A DNA stretch of 64,000 nt. Source: Shewanella olleyana. GTDB taxonomy: Bacteria > Pseudomonadota > Gammaproteobacteria > Enterobacterales > Shewanellaceae. Where the stretch lies: contig NZ_JAKILD010000002.1 in the NCBI RefSeq assembly GCF_023283825.1, forward strand, positions 124,001 to 188,000. The letters run 5' to 3'. Below the pieces are notes generated by a model. That model did no database searches and was not told where the DNA came from. It worked only from the letters and a program-made list of their open reading frames with translations. Made by a program: the position numbers and the translations under genes. Below are positions 27,799 through 37,367 of this stretch, in pieces; the first letter of the stretch is position 1; each line of letters starts with the position of its first letter.

Positions 27799-28821
27799 AT
27801 GAATGTTTTAGTAACAGGTGGTGCAGGATATATTGGTTCTCACACCGTTTTATCATTATTAGAAAATGACAGTGACGTCATTGTTTTTGATAACTTATTT
27901 AACTCAAACATTGAATCTATTAAAAGAGTAGAGACCCTAACGGGTAAATCTGTTGAGTTTGTTGAAGGTGACATTAGAAATAAAAAGCAACTATCGTCAG
28001 TTTTAAAAGCGCATAAAATAGATACAGTCATTCATTTTGCAGCACTTAAAGCAGTAGGTGAGTCGGCCCAAATACCTTTAGAGTATTATCAAAACAATGT
28101 ACACGGCTCCGTCTGTTTACTAGAAGCTATGGCTGAACATCAGGTGAATAATTTTATATTTAGCTCATCAGCGACAGTCTATGGCGAAGAAAATGAAGTG
28201 CCGTATGTGGAGTCAATGAAATTAGGTACACCTTCAAGTCCTTATGGGGCAACTAAAGTGATGGTTGAGCGTATAATGGCCGATACTGCGGCTTCTAACC
28301 CTGCATTTAGAGGTGTTTCTCTTCGTTATTTCAATCCCATTGGCGCCCATGAAAGCGGTCAAATTGGTGAATCGCCTAAAGGTATTCCAAACAATCTACT
28401 GCCTTATGTTGCCCAAGTCATGGTGGGTAAGCGTGAAAAACTGAGCATATTCGGTTCAGATTACCCAACTAAAGATGGTACCTGTGAACGCGATTACTTA
28501 CATGTAATGGATTTAGCAGAAGGTCATGTAGCGGCAATGAATTGGTTAAATACCAATACAGATTTTACGGGGGTTGAATCATTTAATTTAGGCACTGGTA
28601 ATGGTGTGTCTGTATTTGAAATCGTTAATGCCTTCGAGCAAGCCGTTGATAAAAAGATCCCGTATGAAGTCAGTCCACGTAGAGCAGGTGACTTACCCGC
28701 ATTTTGGGCTAATGCTCAAAAAGCCAATTCGCAACTAAATTGGCAAGCTAATCGTTCACTAGAACAAATGATGGTTGATACTTGGCGCTGGCAGTCTGCA
28801 AACCCGAATGGGTATGAATAG
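27799..28821 (+). CDS. galE: UDP-glucose 4-epimerase GalE
   Basis: GalE interconverts UDP-galactose and UDP-glucose, closing the Leloir cycle for galactose released from agar and supplying UDP-galactose for envelope glycans. The 340-residue protein has the NAD motif TGGAGYIGSH at the N terminus, the SSSATVYG segment, and the catalytic Tyr-x3-Lys in YGATK. The NxxxxN-type substrate region follows (RYFNPIGAHESG). The frame extends six codons upstream to a TTG, but the ATG at 27799 has AAAGGGAC at the right spacing. No copy of the agar palindrome lies before it, so galE may be regulated apart from galTK. Confidence 0.95.
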   Translation: MNVLVTGGAGYIGSHTVLSLLENDSDVIVFDNLFNSNIESIKRVETLTGKSVEFVEGDIRNKKQLSSVLKAHKIDTVIHFAALKAVGESAQIPLEYYQNNVHGSVCLLEAMAEHQVNNFIFSSSATVYGEENEVPYVESMKLGTPSSPYGATKVMVERIMADTAASNPAFRGVSLRYFNPIGAHESGQIGESPKGIPNNLLPYVAQVMVGKREKLSIFGSDYPTKDGTCERDYLHVMDLAEGHVAAMNWLNTNTDFTGVESFNLGTGNGVSVFEIVNAFEQAVDKKIPYEVSPRRAGDLPAFWANAQKANSQLNWQANRSLEQMMVDTWRWQSANPNGYE

Positions 28822-28844
28822 GGAATAGTTTCGACTTTCTAAAG

Positions 28845-28871
28845 TGACAATCCAACTGATTGTCATTTTTT
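28845..28871 (+). terminator. Rho-independent terminator after galE
   Basis: TGACAATC/GATTGTCA with a five-base loop is followed by six T. It lies 23 bp past the galE stop. Confidence 0.85.
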
Positions 28872-29130
28872 ACCGGAATCAGAATGATATTTAACAATAT
28901 AATGATCGTATTGGGTTAGTACGCGGTCGACAGTTAATAACCAAGCAGTATATGAATTAGATTACGGAGTCTTACCGAGTTATTACAGTAGGATGAGTTG
29001 ATTTTTATTGTACTTAATAAACCTGTAGTGGGTAGCTCCGCATCTTACAGGTCAAGTTATGTGTGAAAAAAAGGTACAGAGTTGATGTTGATAAGGATGA
29101 AGTCATTATCATCAATATAAATGCAAACCG
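28872..29130. other. Non-coding gap between galE terminator and the SMP-30 gene
   Basis: Together with the terminator this makes a gap of just over 300 bp between convergent genes. ACCTGTA/TACAGGT arms at about 29021-29050 could form a second hairpin. No gene is seen. Confidence 0.45.
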
Positions 29131-30186
29131 TTATTTCATTATCTTCAAATTAATACTCAATATTTTTTGATGTGCGGTAATGTAAAGTTTTGAATAATCG
29201 CCATTAAATGCAAGATTTGCCGCTATGATGGGTAAATCGATCTTAGCGAGTAATTTTGCTGCTTTATCAAATAGAAATATACCATTTGGGCCCGTCGCAA
29301 AAATAATGCCTGAAGGGTGTATTTTAAGCCCATCTGGCAAACCGTGGTCAGCTGCCGTGGTTGGTGGCAGTTCATAAAAAACTTTTTTATGAGTCACTTG
29401 CAAGTTTTCATCAAGTTGATATTGGTACCAAGCTGGTTTGTTAGGGTCAGATGCGGCTACATAAAGTGTACGCTCGTCTTTGGTTAATGCGATACCGTTA
29501 GGGTACACAATCGTGTCATCTATTAAAGTGAGTTGGTGGTTGTTATTTAGCCTATATACTCCTTGAAAACTCAGCTCTTTAGCCGGATCATTTAGTTTAC
29601 CTTCGAGTCCATATGGTGGGTCGGTAAAAAACAAACTCCCGTTAGCCGTTATTACGCCATCATTTGGGCTATTGAGTCGTTTATTGCGGTAACTGTCGAT
29701 GATAATTTCATATTCATTGGCAGGCTGAGAGAGTGAAGCGTTCATTTTGGCAATTTGACGACTACGTGATTGTAATAAGACTAACGCGTTTTGTTGATCG
29801 ATAACCAAACCATTTGAAAAGCCGCTGTTTGATAAATATTCACTGAGCCCATTTTGCTCATCATATTTAAAGACTTTATGAGTCGGTATATCTGAGAAAA
29901 GTAAGTAATTGCCCAATGATGACCACACCGGACCTTCCACCCATTCAAATCCACTTGCTAACACTTTAACTGGTTGATTGGGATCAAGCACATTAAGCGA
30001 TTCGGGTGAGTATATTTGATATATACCCTCAATCGTCGCCGTATGGTTCTGCTTAGTTTCGGTATGTTTGGACGTTAGTTGTGCGCTAGATGAGCTGGTA
30101 CTGATGGTTTTGGTGCTGCAGCCAGCTAAAATAAACACAACAATTAGCCATAGCGTTAATTCTTTAGTGAGATGACTGATCCTCAT
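29131..30186 (-). CDS. SMP-30/gluconolactonase-family lipoprotein
   Basis: A 351-residue lipoprotein with an N-terminal signal ending in the lipobox LAGC (FILAGCSTK), so it should be anchored in an envelope membrane facing the periplasm or outside. The rest is a six-bladed SMP-30/LRE-type propeller. The metal-binding positions are recognisable in EWVEGPVW (Glu), NSPNDGVI (Asn) and LPDGLKIHP (Asp). Family members hydrolyse sugar lactones. The ATG at 30184-30186 has AAAGGA nine bases before it; a longer TTG start is disfavoured. It is divergent from galT, and a TTGTTAACAA site lies between. A lactonase role in galactose or anhydrogalactose oxidation is an inference. Confidence 0.75.
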   Translation of the reverse strand: MRISHLTKELTLWLIVVFILAGCSTKTISTSSSSAQLTSKHTETKQNHTATIEGIYQIYSPESLNVLDPNQPVKVLASGFEWVEGPVWSSLGNYLLFSDIPTHKVFKYDEQNGLSEYLSNSGFSNGLVIDQQNALVLLQSRSRQIAKMNASLSQPANEYEIIIDSYRNKRLNSPNDGVITANGSLFFTDPPYGLEGKLNDPAKELSFQGVYRLNNNHQLTLIDDTIVYPNGIALTKDERTLYVAASDPNKPAWYQYQLDENLQVTHKKVFYELPPTTAADHGLPDGLKIHPSGIIFATGPNGIFLFDKAAKLLAKIDLPIIAANLAFNGDYSKLYITAHQKILSINLKIMK

Positions 30187-30604
30187 TTTTAATCCTTTAT
30201 TTGATACGTAAATGGTAAATAACCTCAATGTAGCGGGTATTCAACCAAAATTCAGAGAATGACGGTTCACAAGCTGGGATTGTGGAGTTAACTCCCACTC
30301 ACCGATAATTGATTAACATTTTTGGGTATGTATCTTGTTAGGATACGATACTACATAATTGTATTAAGTTTATTGTTAACAATATGTTTTATTTGTGCTA
30401 GTTTATCATAGTTATTTAACTTTGTTCAGTTAACGTAAACTCGGTTTGTGTACGTCATATTCAGTGCTGAATTTTGTCAGTCTTTCTGAGAGCGGGTAGG
30501 AAAAATAATTTTTCACGCATGCTTTCAATAGCTAGGGTGTTTTCAATAGCTAAAGGGCTTTTTTACAAAAATTGATGTTTTGTTGATATTTTGAGAAGGT
30601 AATC
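30187..30604. other. Divergent SMP-30/galT control region
   Basis: 418 bp between divergent genes, with one perfect agar-locus palindrome at 30373-30382. It is AT-rich with no reading frame. GAGAAGG sits just before the galT ATG. Confidence 0.5.
30373..30382. promoter_or_regulatory. TTGTTAACAA palindrome (copy 1)
   Basis: Perfect 10-bp palindrome, extended as ATTGTTAACAAT. It lies 186 bp from the SMP-30 start and 222 bp from galT. It is the leftmost of ten copies and ties the galactose genes to the agar genes. Confidence 0.7.
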
Positions 30605-31657
30605 ATGCAGCAAGAAAGTAATCTATTTGACCCAACAGAACACCCTCATCGTCGATATAACCCTATGACGAGTGAGTGGGTACTTGTGTCGCCTCATCGT
30701 GCAAAACGCCCCTGGCAAGGGCAGGTTGAAAATGTGGATGAAGAAGAAAAAAAGCCCTACGAGCAAGAGTGTTACTTATGTGCTGGTAATGTTCGAATCA
30801 ATGGTGAAATTAATCCATCTTATTCTAAAACTTATGTTTTTGAGAATGATTTTGCTGCTTTGAAAAAAGATACAGTAAAGTTTGTACAAGATGACCCGTT
30901 ATTTAAAACGCATACTGAACAGGGTGTCAGTCGAGTGATTTGTTTTTCTCCTGATCACAGCAAAACCTTGCCACAGCTTTCAGTTGAAGAGTTAACCTAT
31001 GTTGTACAAGCGTGGAAACAGCAAACTGAAGAGTTAGGCAAGCATTATCAATGGGTACAAGTGTTTGAAAATAAAGGTGCTGTAATGGGGTGCTCAAACC
31101 CTCATCCTCATGGTCAAGTGTGGGCACAAAACCAACTTCCGACTTTAGCGAACAAAAAAAATAGCGCTTTTAAAAACTATTTTGAGCAGCACAATAGTAA
31201 CTTACTTAACGATTATGTTGAGCGAGAACTATCTGAAAAAACACGGGTTGTCGTCAGTAATGAAGATTGGGTTGTTGTGGTTCCTTACTGGGCCGCGTGG
31301 CCTTTTGAAACCTTGTTACTTCCCCGATTTGCAATTCAAACAATGGTCGATTTAACCACTGAACAGCAAGTTACTTTGGCTGACATTGTTAAACAGATTA
31401 CCACTCGTTATGACAACTTGTTCAACTGTTCATTTCCATATTCTATGGGTTGGCATGGTGCACCATTTGATGGCCGCCAGCATGCTGAATGGACATTACA
31501 TGCGAGTTTTTTCCCACCTTTACTCCGTTCAGCAACGGTTCGTAAATTTATGGTGGGTTATGAAATGATGGCTGAATCTCAACGTGATCTCACGCCAGAA
31601 CAAGCAGCAGAACGCTTAAGAGGTGTGTCTGCTGTTCATTATAAATCTCACTCGTGA
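30605..31657 (+). CDS. galT: Galactose-1-phosphate uridylyltransferase GalT
   Basis: GalT exchanges UMP between UDP-glucose and galactose-1-phosphate. The 350-residue protein has the zinc motif ECYLCAGN and the active-site [10 protein letters not shown], in which the central histidine of HPH is uridylylated. [21 protein letters not shown] near the N terminus is typical. It is followed by galK with a start 17 bp beyond the stop, and the pair should process galactose released by the GH117 enzyme. Confidence 0.96.
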   Translation: MQQESNLFDPTEHPHRRYNPMTSEWVLVSPHRAKRPWQGQVENVDEEEKKPYEQECYLCAGNVRINGEINPSYSKTYVFENDFAALKKDTVKFVQDDPLFKTHTEQGVSRVICFSPDHSKTLPQLSVEELTYVVQAWKQQTEELGKHYQWVQVFENKGAVMGCSNPHPHGQVWAQNQLPTLANKKNSAFKNYFEQHNSNLLNDYVERELSEKTRVVVSNEDWVVVVPYWAAWPFETLLLPRFAIQTMVDLTTEQQVTLADIVKQITTRYDNLFNCSFPYSMGWHGAPFDGRQHAEWTLHASFFPPLLRSATVRKFMVGYEMMAESQRDLTPEQAAERLRGVSAVHYKSHS

Positions 31658-31674
31658 TAACTGGCAGGCCAACC

Positions 31675-32841
31675 ATGAATAATGAATTGATAAATATCGT
31701 CAGTAACACCTTTTCTAACGCGTTTGGTTATCAGGCTAGTCATTTATTGCAAGCGCCAGGTCGGGTTAATTTAATTGGCGAACATACTGATTACAATGAT
31801 GGGTTTGTATTGCCTTGCGCAATAAATTTTGCTGCAGTAGTTGCTGCCAGCCCACGTGATGATAATTTGGTTAGGGTAATATCGGTCGATTATAATAATG
31901 CCGAAGATGAGTTTTTGATTGGTGCAAACATAGAGCCATCGAATCAAACTTGGGCTAATTATATTCGTGGCGTGGTTAAGCACTTGCATTTAAGAGGGCT
32001 TGAATTTAGCGGTGCTGATATTGTGGTTAGTGGTAATGTGCCTCAAGGTGCAGGGTTAAGTTCATCAGCTGCGTTGGAGGTGGTGATAGGGATGACGTTT
32101 AAATCACTATACGATTTACCTCTGACATCCCAAGAGATTGCGCTAAATGCACAACAAGCTGAAAATCAGTTTGTTGGCTGTAATTGTGGCATTATGGACC
32201 AATTAATTTCAGCACAAGCTGAGAAAGATCATGCATTGCTGATTGATTGCCGCTCTTTACACACCACCCCGGTTATAATTCCTAATAATTGGCGCATATT
32301 AATTGTTAATTCAAATAAACAACGCGGTTTAGTGGACAGTGAATACAATACTCGGCGATTACAGTGTGAACAGGCTGCCGAATTTTTTGGGGTAAAGGCG
32401 CTTCGTGATGTTGATATACATGAATTTAATTTACGACAAGCAGAGTTAAACCCTGTGACCGCCAAGCGTGCTAAGCACATTATTACCGAAAATCAACGTA
32501 CCCTTGATGCAGCCGAAGCATTGAAGTCCAGTAATATGCCCGTATTGCAAAAGTTAATGGCGGAGTCTCATGCTTCAATGCGGGATGATTTTGAAATAAC
32601 CGTTACAGAAATTGACGTATTAGTCGACATAATGAAAACCGAGATGGGTGAGTTAGGCGGTGTGAGAATGACCGGTGGCGGCTTTGGTGGCTGTGTGGTA
32701 TCAATATTACCTGCAAACCTAGTTGACCGAGTCGTCAATGCGATTGATGCACAATATACCCAGCAAAGTCAGTTAACGGCTTCCGTATTTATTTGCACCG
32801 CAGAGCAGGGCGCACAAGTGCTGTCGTTGTCTGTTAGGTAA
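31675..32841 (+). CDS. galK: Galactokinase GalK
   Basis: GalK phosphorylates alpha-D-galactose at C1. The 388-residue GHMP kinase has the galactose signature [15 protein letters not shown], the ATP loop [13 protein letters not shown], and the C-terminal GGGFGG motif. The ATG at 31675 (MNNELINIV) fits the family; the frame continues seven codons back over the galT stop to a GTG. No galM mutarotase is present nearby. A strong terminator follows. Confidence 0.96.
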   Translation: MNNELINIVSNTFSNAFGYQASHLLQAPGRVNLIGEHTDYNDGFVLPCAINFAAVVAASPRDDNLVRVISVDYNNAEDEFLIGANIEPSNQTWANYIRGVVKHLHLRGLEFSGADIVVSGNVPQGAGLSSSAALEVVIGMTFKSLYDLPLTSQEIALNAQQAENQFVGCNCGIMDQLISAQAEKDHALLIDCRSLHTTPVIIPNNWRILIVNSNKQRGLVDSEYNTRRLQCEQAAEFFGVKALRDVDIHEFNLRQAELNPVTAKRAKHIITENQRTLDAAEALKSSNMPVLQKLMAESHASMRDDFEITVTEIDVLVDIMKTEMGELGGVRMTGGGFGGCVVSILPANLVDRVVNAIDAQYTQQSQLTASVFICTAEQGAQVLSLSVR

Positions 32842-32867
32842 GTCTGATAGTTAACATTGGATAGATG

Positions 32868-32907
32868 ATTGCCCGATAACGAATAGTTATCGGGCAATGT
32901 TGTTTTT
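32868..32907 (+). terminator. Strong terminator after galK
   Basis: ATTGCCCGATAAC/GTTATCGGGCAAT is a perfect 13-bp stem with a five-base loop, followed by a T-rich tract. Just past it, near 32912-32960, an imperfect direct repeat (CTATCGCAATGACA and CTATAGCAATGACA) is present. Confidence 0.9.
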
Positions 32908-32987
32908 ACACTATCGCAATGACATTTGGGCAATAACGCTATAGCAATGACACGATGGCAATTTACCTGACTGAAGAGTGACCGGCA

Positions 32988-34973
32988 CTAGTTGCCCATT
33001 TGTAACCATTGGTCAGCGGTAATATTGTGTTGTTGCAGCTGGCTATTATCTCGCCATGTTACGTTTATACTATTAACGACAGACGTAGCACCTAAACCAA
33101 AATGGACTAGGTTCATCAAGCTTTGTGAATGAGCCGCACTCACTGAACCAACCGTAAAGGTTTGTGTGACAGGTTTATTATCTTCAGTGTGTTGATAATT
33201 TATCACAACTTTTGCGCCTATTGGATCAATGCCGCTGTCGCTGTATCCCACATTTATATTAATAAAATGACTTTTACCTTCGATGGATTTGGCATGATTA
33301 ACTCGATTCTTAAACACATGCCACTGACCGTTATCATCGTCACCACTGATAATATCAACAAAACCATCGTGATTCATATCAAAGGCAGCCCCCATATCGC
33401 CATGAGCTTGAGTGCCTAAGGTTGTGGCGCCATGTTGAATAATTTGTTCAAATTCCCCTTGATTATTGAGCAACAATATATCTTCAGTTCTTTGATTTAA
33501 TTCACCAAAGCGATAAACAAAGAAATCACGGTAACTATTATTATCAAAATCGGCGCTGATTACGCCCCAATTATTATCTTTTGATTGAGGCGGAAGTCGA
33601 GATGATATATCGGTAAAGCGTCCGTTATCATTTAATAACAATATGTCATCGACCCCGAGTTCCTGCGGCTTCCAGTTGGGTTGTACTGAGGTAACGCCCA
33701 CAATAGATGCTCTGATGTCCCAAGCTAAATTATCATTTAATTTCCAGTCAAGACGCCATTGATGTTGCCCTAAGTTTTGCCCTTGTTTAACAATGCCTAA
33801 ATATTGAAGATACCAACCTGACATATCAATACTGGTTTTGCCTACTGCTAACTCTGGACTGATCATCACAGGTGTTTGAGGCGGATTAATACGGGCTGGG
33901 GTATCACCAATAAATACTGGTAATTTGATGAGCTTAGGTCCGCGAGGAAAATGGTAAAAATCTGTTAGGGTAATAGGCCCTTTACTCGTAAAACGGATAC
34001 CATCTTGACTTTTATTGCCTTCATCACGAATATCCAGTCTTGTAAGTTTTTCGTCAAAAGACAGCGCGTTATTCGCTATTTGATAATATGACTTTCCTCT
34101 TGCCAAATACAAATCAACATCACCATCGTTGTCTATATCTGTTTGAGCCACAGCAGTGACAAACTCAATGTCTTGCAGATGTGGTGGCAAGTACTGAGAG
34201 GTACCATTGATATATTGGCCTTCGGCTTGTCCTAACCATATTTGTAATGCGGAATAGGCATTGAACGTTATTAGGTCGGGGTATTGGTCATCATTTAGCT
34301 GAGTAACCAGTACTTTTTCGGCATCAATATCTTCAAACAACGGGCTAGAATGGTATACAAATTGCCCATTACCTTGATTGATAAATAACAAATTACGAGG
34401 GACATTTTCATTTACCATTTTTTCTGCGTTAATTTGAATTAAGTCTAAATCACCATCATTATCCACATCTAACCAACGTGCAGAGCGCCCCCTTGCTCCC
34501 ATGTTTGCCAGTCCACTTTCAGCGGTAACATCAATAAATTGTCCTTGATGTTGTTTGAATAACCTTGGGGGTTGAGGGCTGGTACCATTACCTCCGCCTA
34601 AGGTGATTATCACATCAACTTCTCCATTCTGGTTGTAATCGCCGGCTGAAATACCATGAACATCAGCTTGACCAAGTAAGTGTTGTCCTGCGGTAAAGGT
34701 GCCTTCCTTGCTGCCATAAAATAACTGAGTTGGCCATTGGTCATGATTGGTTAACAGTAAGTCATAGCTACCATCTCTATTTAAATCAACTGTCGCTGGC
34801 CCACCATATTTCCAAGCAGGAAAAGAACTTAGCTGACTTTTTTCTGTCACTTCTTTAAAAAAAGGTGTCATCGGTTGGGCAGCAACAGCGTGCATAATAT
34901 TCATCGCTGTAATTGTGGGAATGGTTAAAAGGGTAAGAGAGATAATGTGTTCAGAAATCCGTTTTTTACTCAT
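32988..34973 (-). CDS. Exported FG-GAP/VCBS repeat protein with ASPIC/UnbV-like C terminus
   Basis: The 661-residue protein has a signal peptide (MSKKRISEH..., hydrophobic to about residue 30, with AVAAQP cleavage). At least six VCBS/FG-GAP calcium-type repeats follow, such as DLNRDGSYDLL, DYNQNGEVDVI, DVDNDGDLDLI, DIDNDGDVDLY, DFDNNSYRDFF and DMNHDGFVDII. The end resembles the ASPIC/UnbV domain (FGLGATSVVNSINVTWRD). It is a predicted beta-propeller in the periplasm or outside the cell. I see no enzyme motif. It is divergent from the anhydrogalactose operon and carries a TTGTTAACAA site 19 bp before its ATG at 34971-34973, so it should be co-regulated with agar genes. Its function there is unknown. 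Confidence 0.75.
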   Translation of the reverse strand: MSKKRISEHIISLTLLTIPTITAMNIMHAVAAQPMTPFFKEVTEKSQLSSFPAWKYGGPATVDLNRDGSYDLLLTNHDQWPTQLFYGSKEGTFTAGQHLLGQADVHGISAGDYNQNGEVDVIITLGGGNGTSPQPPRLFKQHQGQFIDVTAESGLANMGARGRSARWLDVDNDGDLDLIQINAEKMVNENVPRNLLFINQGNGQFVYHSSPLFEDIDAEKVLVTQLNDDQYPDLITFNAYSALQIWLGQAEGQYINGTSQYLPPHLQDIEFVTAVAQTDIDNDGDVDLYLARGKSYYQIANNALSFDEKLTRLDIRDEGNKSQDGIRFTSKGPITLTDFYHFPRGPKLIKLPVFIGDTPARINPPQTPVMISPELAVGKTSIDMSGWYLQYLGIVKQGQNLGQHQWRLDWKLNDNLAWDIRASIVGVTSVQPNWKPQELGVDDILLLNDNGRFTDISSRLPPQSKDNNWGVISADFDNNSYRDFFVYRFGELNQRTEDILLLNNQGEFEQIIQHGATTLGTQAHGDMGAAFDMNHDGFVDIISGDDDNGQWHVFKNRVNHAKSIEGKSHFININVGYSDSGIDPIGAKVVINYQHTEDNKPVTQTFTVGSVSAAHSQSLMNLVHFGLGATSVVNSINVTWRDNSQLQQHNITADQWLQMGN

Positions 34974-34992
34974 AGGTAACCTCACTGTTATT

Positions 34993-35002
34993 TTGTTAAC
35001 AA
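34993..35002. promoter_or_regulatory. TTGTTAACAA palindrome (copy 2), at the FG-GAP gene start
   Basis: Perfect palindrome, extended TTGTTAACAATAAAC. It lies 19 bp before the ATG of the FG-GAP gene, inside the expected leader or start of transcription, a position that suits repression. Confidence 0.7.
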
Positions 35003-35152
35003 TAAACAAGAGGCTGCAATTAGTAAACAGTTTCTAAAGATTAACGGGTAAAAATAATCACCATAGGATCTCGGTTTAATGTTTGAATTTTTGTTAATCA
35101 ACGCACGTTAACTTTTAACTTATGCTTTACATTGTGCAGGTGTGAGTGTAAA

Positions 35153-35162
35153 TTGTTAACAA
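35153..35162. promoter_or_regulatory. TTGTTAACAA palindrome (copy 3), before the anhydrogalactose operon
   Basis: Perfect palindrome, extended AATTGTTAACAATAAACC, which shares the same 15-base form as copy 2 exactly 160 bp away. It lies 35 bp before the cycloisomerase ATG. Confidence 0.7.
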
Positions 35163-35197
35163 TAAACCGTAAATCATATCAGGTGGCGAGTCTACAT

Positions 35198-36307
35198 ATG
35201 ACTAATGAGATGACAAAAATTGAAGCGATAAAAGTTGAGTACTATCAAGTACCATTAGCAGAAGTACTTTCAGACGCTAAGCATGGAGACCATACCCATT
35301 TTGAATTGATTGTAATGCGCATAACAACAGCCGATGGTTTCGAAGGTGTCGGATATACCTATACGAGTGGAAAAGGTGGTCGTGCAATATTTTCATTGCT
35401 TAATGATGAAATGAAACCACTGTTACTCGGCCAGGACAGTGCTGAAATTTATCGTATTTGGGATCAGTTACAGTGGCATTTTCACTATGTTGGCCGCGGT
35501 GGCTTGCTTAGTTTTGCTATTTCAGCAGTGGATATCGCCTTATGGGATATTAAATGTAAACGTATTAATCAACCTTTATGGCAAGTTGCTGGTGGCGTCA
35601 GTCAGCGTGTGAATTGTTATGCTGGTGGTATTGATTTGAATTTTTCTGAGCAAAAACTACTCGACAATATTAAAGGTTATTTAGACCTTGGATTTAAAGC
35701 TGTAAAAATAAAAGTAGGTAAAGCTGACTATAAGGAAGATGTTCGTCGTGTTGAAGCGGTCAGAAAGCTCATAGGGCCTGATGTGACATTTATGGTGGAT
35801 GCTAATTACTCGCTAACGTCAGAGCAAGCCATTCGCTTTTCTCGCGCTATCGAGCATTGTGATATTAAGTGGTTTGAAGAGCCGACTATTCCTGATGATT
35901 ACATGGGCTACGCTAACATTGCTGATGCCACTAACATTCCTTTAGCAATGGGTGAAAACTTACATACTATTCATGAGTTCACCTATGCAATTGCGCAATC
36001 AAAACTGGGTTTTTTACAACCCGATGCTTCAAATATTGGCGGTATTACGGGGTGGTTACAAGTAGCACAACTAGCTTATGCCAATAATTTACCTGTTTGT
36101 AGTCATGGCATGCATGAGCTACACGTTTCATTATTAGCGTCTCAACCTAATGCAGGCTATTTAGAAGTACATTCATTCCCAATCGATCAATATACAACCC
36201 ATCCGCTTAAAATTGAACAAGGTAAAGCGTGTGTGCCTGATCTTATTGGCACTGGCGTTGAATTTGACCAAACATTACTTAATCCCTATCTAATTCTTCA
36301 GTCATAA
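35198..36307 (+). CDS. 3,6-anhydro-L-galactonate cycloisomerase (enolase superfamily)
   Basis: This enzyme converts 3,6-anhydro-L-galactonate to 2-keto-3-deoxy-L-galactonate, the step that opens the anhydro ring of the agar-specific sugar. The 369-residue protein belongs to the mandelate-racemase branch. The N-terminal VLSDAKHGDHTHFELI is very like agar-bacterium cycloisomerases as I recall them. The barrel shows KIKVG (catalytic Lys), MVDANYS, WFEEP and MGEN (metal ligands), and CSHGMHE. I choose the ATG at 35198, preceded by CAGGTGG; an earlier TTG would place the start upstream of the operator. It is first in a four-gene operon; the next gene starts 10 bp on. Confidence 0.88.
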   Translation: MTNEMTKIEAIKVEYYQVPLAEVLSDAKHGDHTHFELIVMRITTADGFEGVGYTYTSGKGGRAIFSLLNDEMKPLLLGQDSAEIYRIWDQLQWHFHYVGRGGLLSFAISAVDIALWDIKCKRINQPLWQVAGGVSQRVNCYAGGIDLNFSEQKLLDNIKGYLDLGFKAVKIKVGKADYKEDVRRVEAVRKLIGPDVTFMVDANYSLTSEQAIRFSRAIEHCDIKWFEEPTIPDDYMGYANIADATNIPLAMGENLHTIHEFTYAIAQSKLGFLQPDASNIGGITGWLQVAQLAYANNLPVCSHGMHELHVSLLASQPNAGYLEVHSFPIDQYTTHPLKIEQGKACVPDLIGTGVEFDQTLLNPYLILQS

Positions 36308-36317
36308 GGCAAAACAT

Positions 36318-37340
36318 ATGCAAGCTGCACAATATATTGGTAATAAAACTTTTAGCATCATTGATGCATCTCCTATCGAGCCTAAAGACGATGAAGTGCG
36401 TATTAATGTTGGCTTTGTCGGAATTTGTGGCACAGATATGCATATTTATCACGGGGTGATGGATGCACGCGTTAAGCCTCCTCACACTATTGGCCATGAA
36501 ATATCGGGCACCGTGGCCGAAATCGGTAAAAATGTCAGCGGATTTGCAGTTGGCGAGCGAGTTGTGGTGCGTCCACTCGACTATTGCGGCGACTGTCCTG
36601 CGTGTCATGCTGGGCACTCTCATGTGTGCCATAACCTCAAGTTTATGGGTATTGATACTCCAGGCGCATTCCAAAACTCTTGGACAGTAAAGGCACGCAC
36701 GTTACATAAATTACCTGCCAATGTTGACTTACAACAAGGCGCGTTAATTGAGCCTTTAGCGGTAGCCTGTCATGACATAAGCAGAGCGCGTGTTAAGTCT
36801 GGCGAGCATGTTGTGGTACTGGGTGGCGGCCCGATTGGTCAATTGGTTGCTTTAGTCGCTAAGTCGATAGGTGCACATGTGCTTATTTCTGAACCGAATG
36901 AAAACCGTCGCCAGTTTGCTGCGCAGTATGGCATCGAAACCATCAACCCTATCACTGATGATATCGCAACATTTGTTAAGCCGTGGTCTAATCAAAAAGG
37001 TGCAGATGCGGTGTTTGAGGTGTCGGGTGTTCAGCCCGCTGTGGATGCAATGGTACAGGTAGCGGCAGTTCGTGGGCGAATTTGTATGGTGGCGATTCAT
37101 TCGCAAAAACCACAGGTTGATCTGTTCCAATTTTTCTGGAAAGAATTAGAGCTATTAGGCGCACGCGTTTATGAACATGCTGATTTTGAAATGGCAGTAG
37201 AGTTAGTGGCTTCTGGCAAAGTTGATCTAAAACCTTTTATCACATCGATCAGTAAGTTATCTGACATTGGCGATGCATTTGCTAGTATGGACAACAATCC
37301 TATAGGCATGAAAGCATTAGTGTCATGTGAACAACAATAA
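36318..37340 (+). CDS. Zinc-dependent dehydrogenase, probable 2-keto-3-deoxy-L-galactonate 5-dehydrogenase
   Basis: A 340-residue medium-chain alcohol dehydrogenase. The catalytic zinc region GICGTDMHIYHG and GHEISG, the structural zinc cysteines CGDCPACHAGHSHVC, and the NAD(P) motif GGGPIGQL are all present. In the known anhydrogalactose route, 2-keto-3-deoxy-L-galactonate is oxidised at C5 to a diketo acid by such an enzyme. The position between cycloisomerase and a KduD-like reductase supports this assignment; sequence alone only gives a polyol or threonine-type dehydrogenase. It lies 10 bp after the cycloisomerase. Confidence 0.78.
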   Translation: MQAAQYIGNKTFSIIDASPIEPKDDEVRINVGFVGICGTDMHIYHGVMDARVKPPHTIGHEISGTVAEIGKNVSGFAVGERVVVRPLDYCGDCPACHAGHSHVCHNLKFMGIDTPGAFQNSWTVKARTLHKLPANVDLQQGALIEPLAVACHDISRARVKSGEHVVVLGGGPIGQLVALVAKSIGAHVLISEPNENRRQFAAQYGIETINPITDDIATFVKPWSNQKGADAVFEVSGVQPAVDAMVQVAAVRGRICMVAIHSQKPQVDLFQFFWKELELLGARVYEHADFEMAVELVASGKVDLKPFITSISKLSDIGDAFASMDNNPIGMKALVSCEQQ

Positions 37341-37367
37341 TTATCGCGCTGTAATTTAGGAATGGTT

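Noticed and set aside
32912..32960. Imperfect direct repeat after galK as a CRISPR-like element
   Set aside because: Only two short units are present, without regular spacers.
36279..36674. 131-codon frame opposite the zinc dehydrogenase
   Set aside because: It is an antisense shadow of a well-identified gene, rich in Cys, His and Met with no structure.
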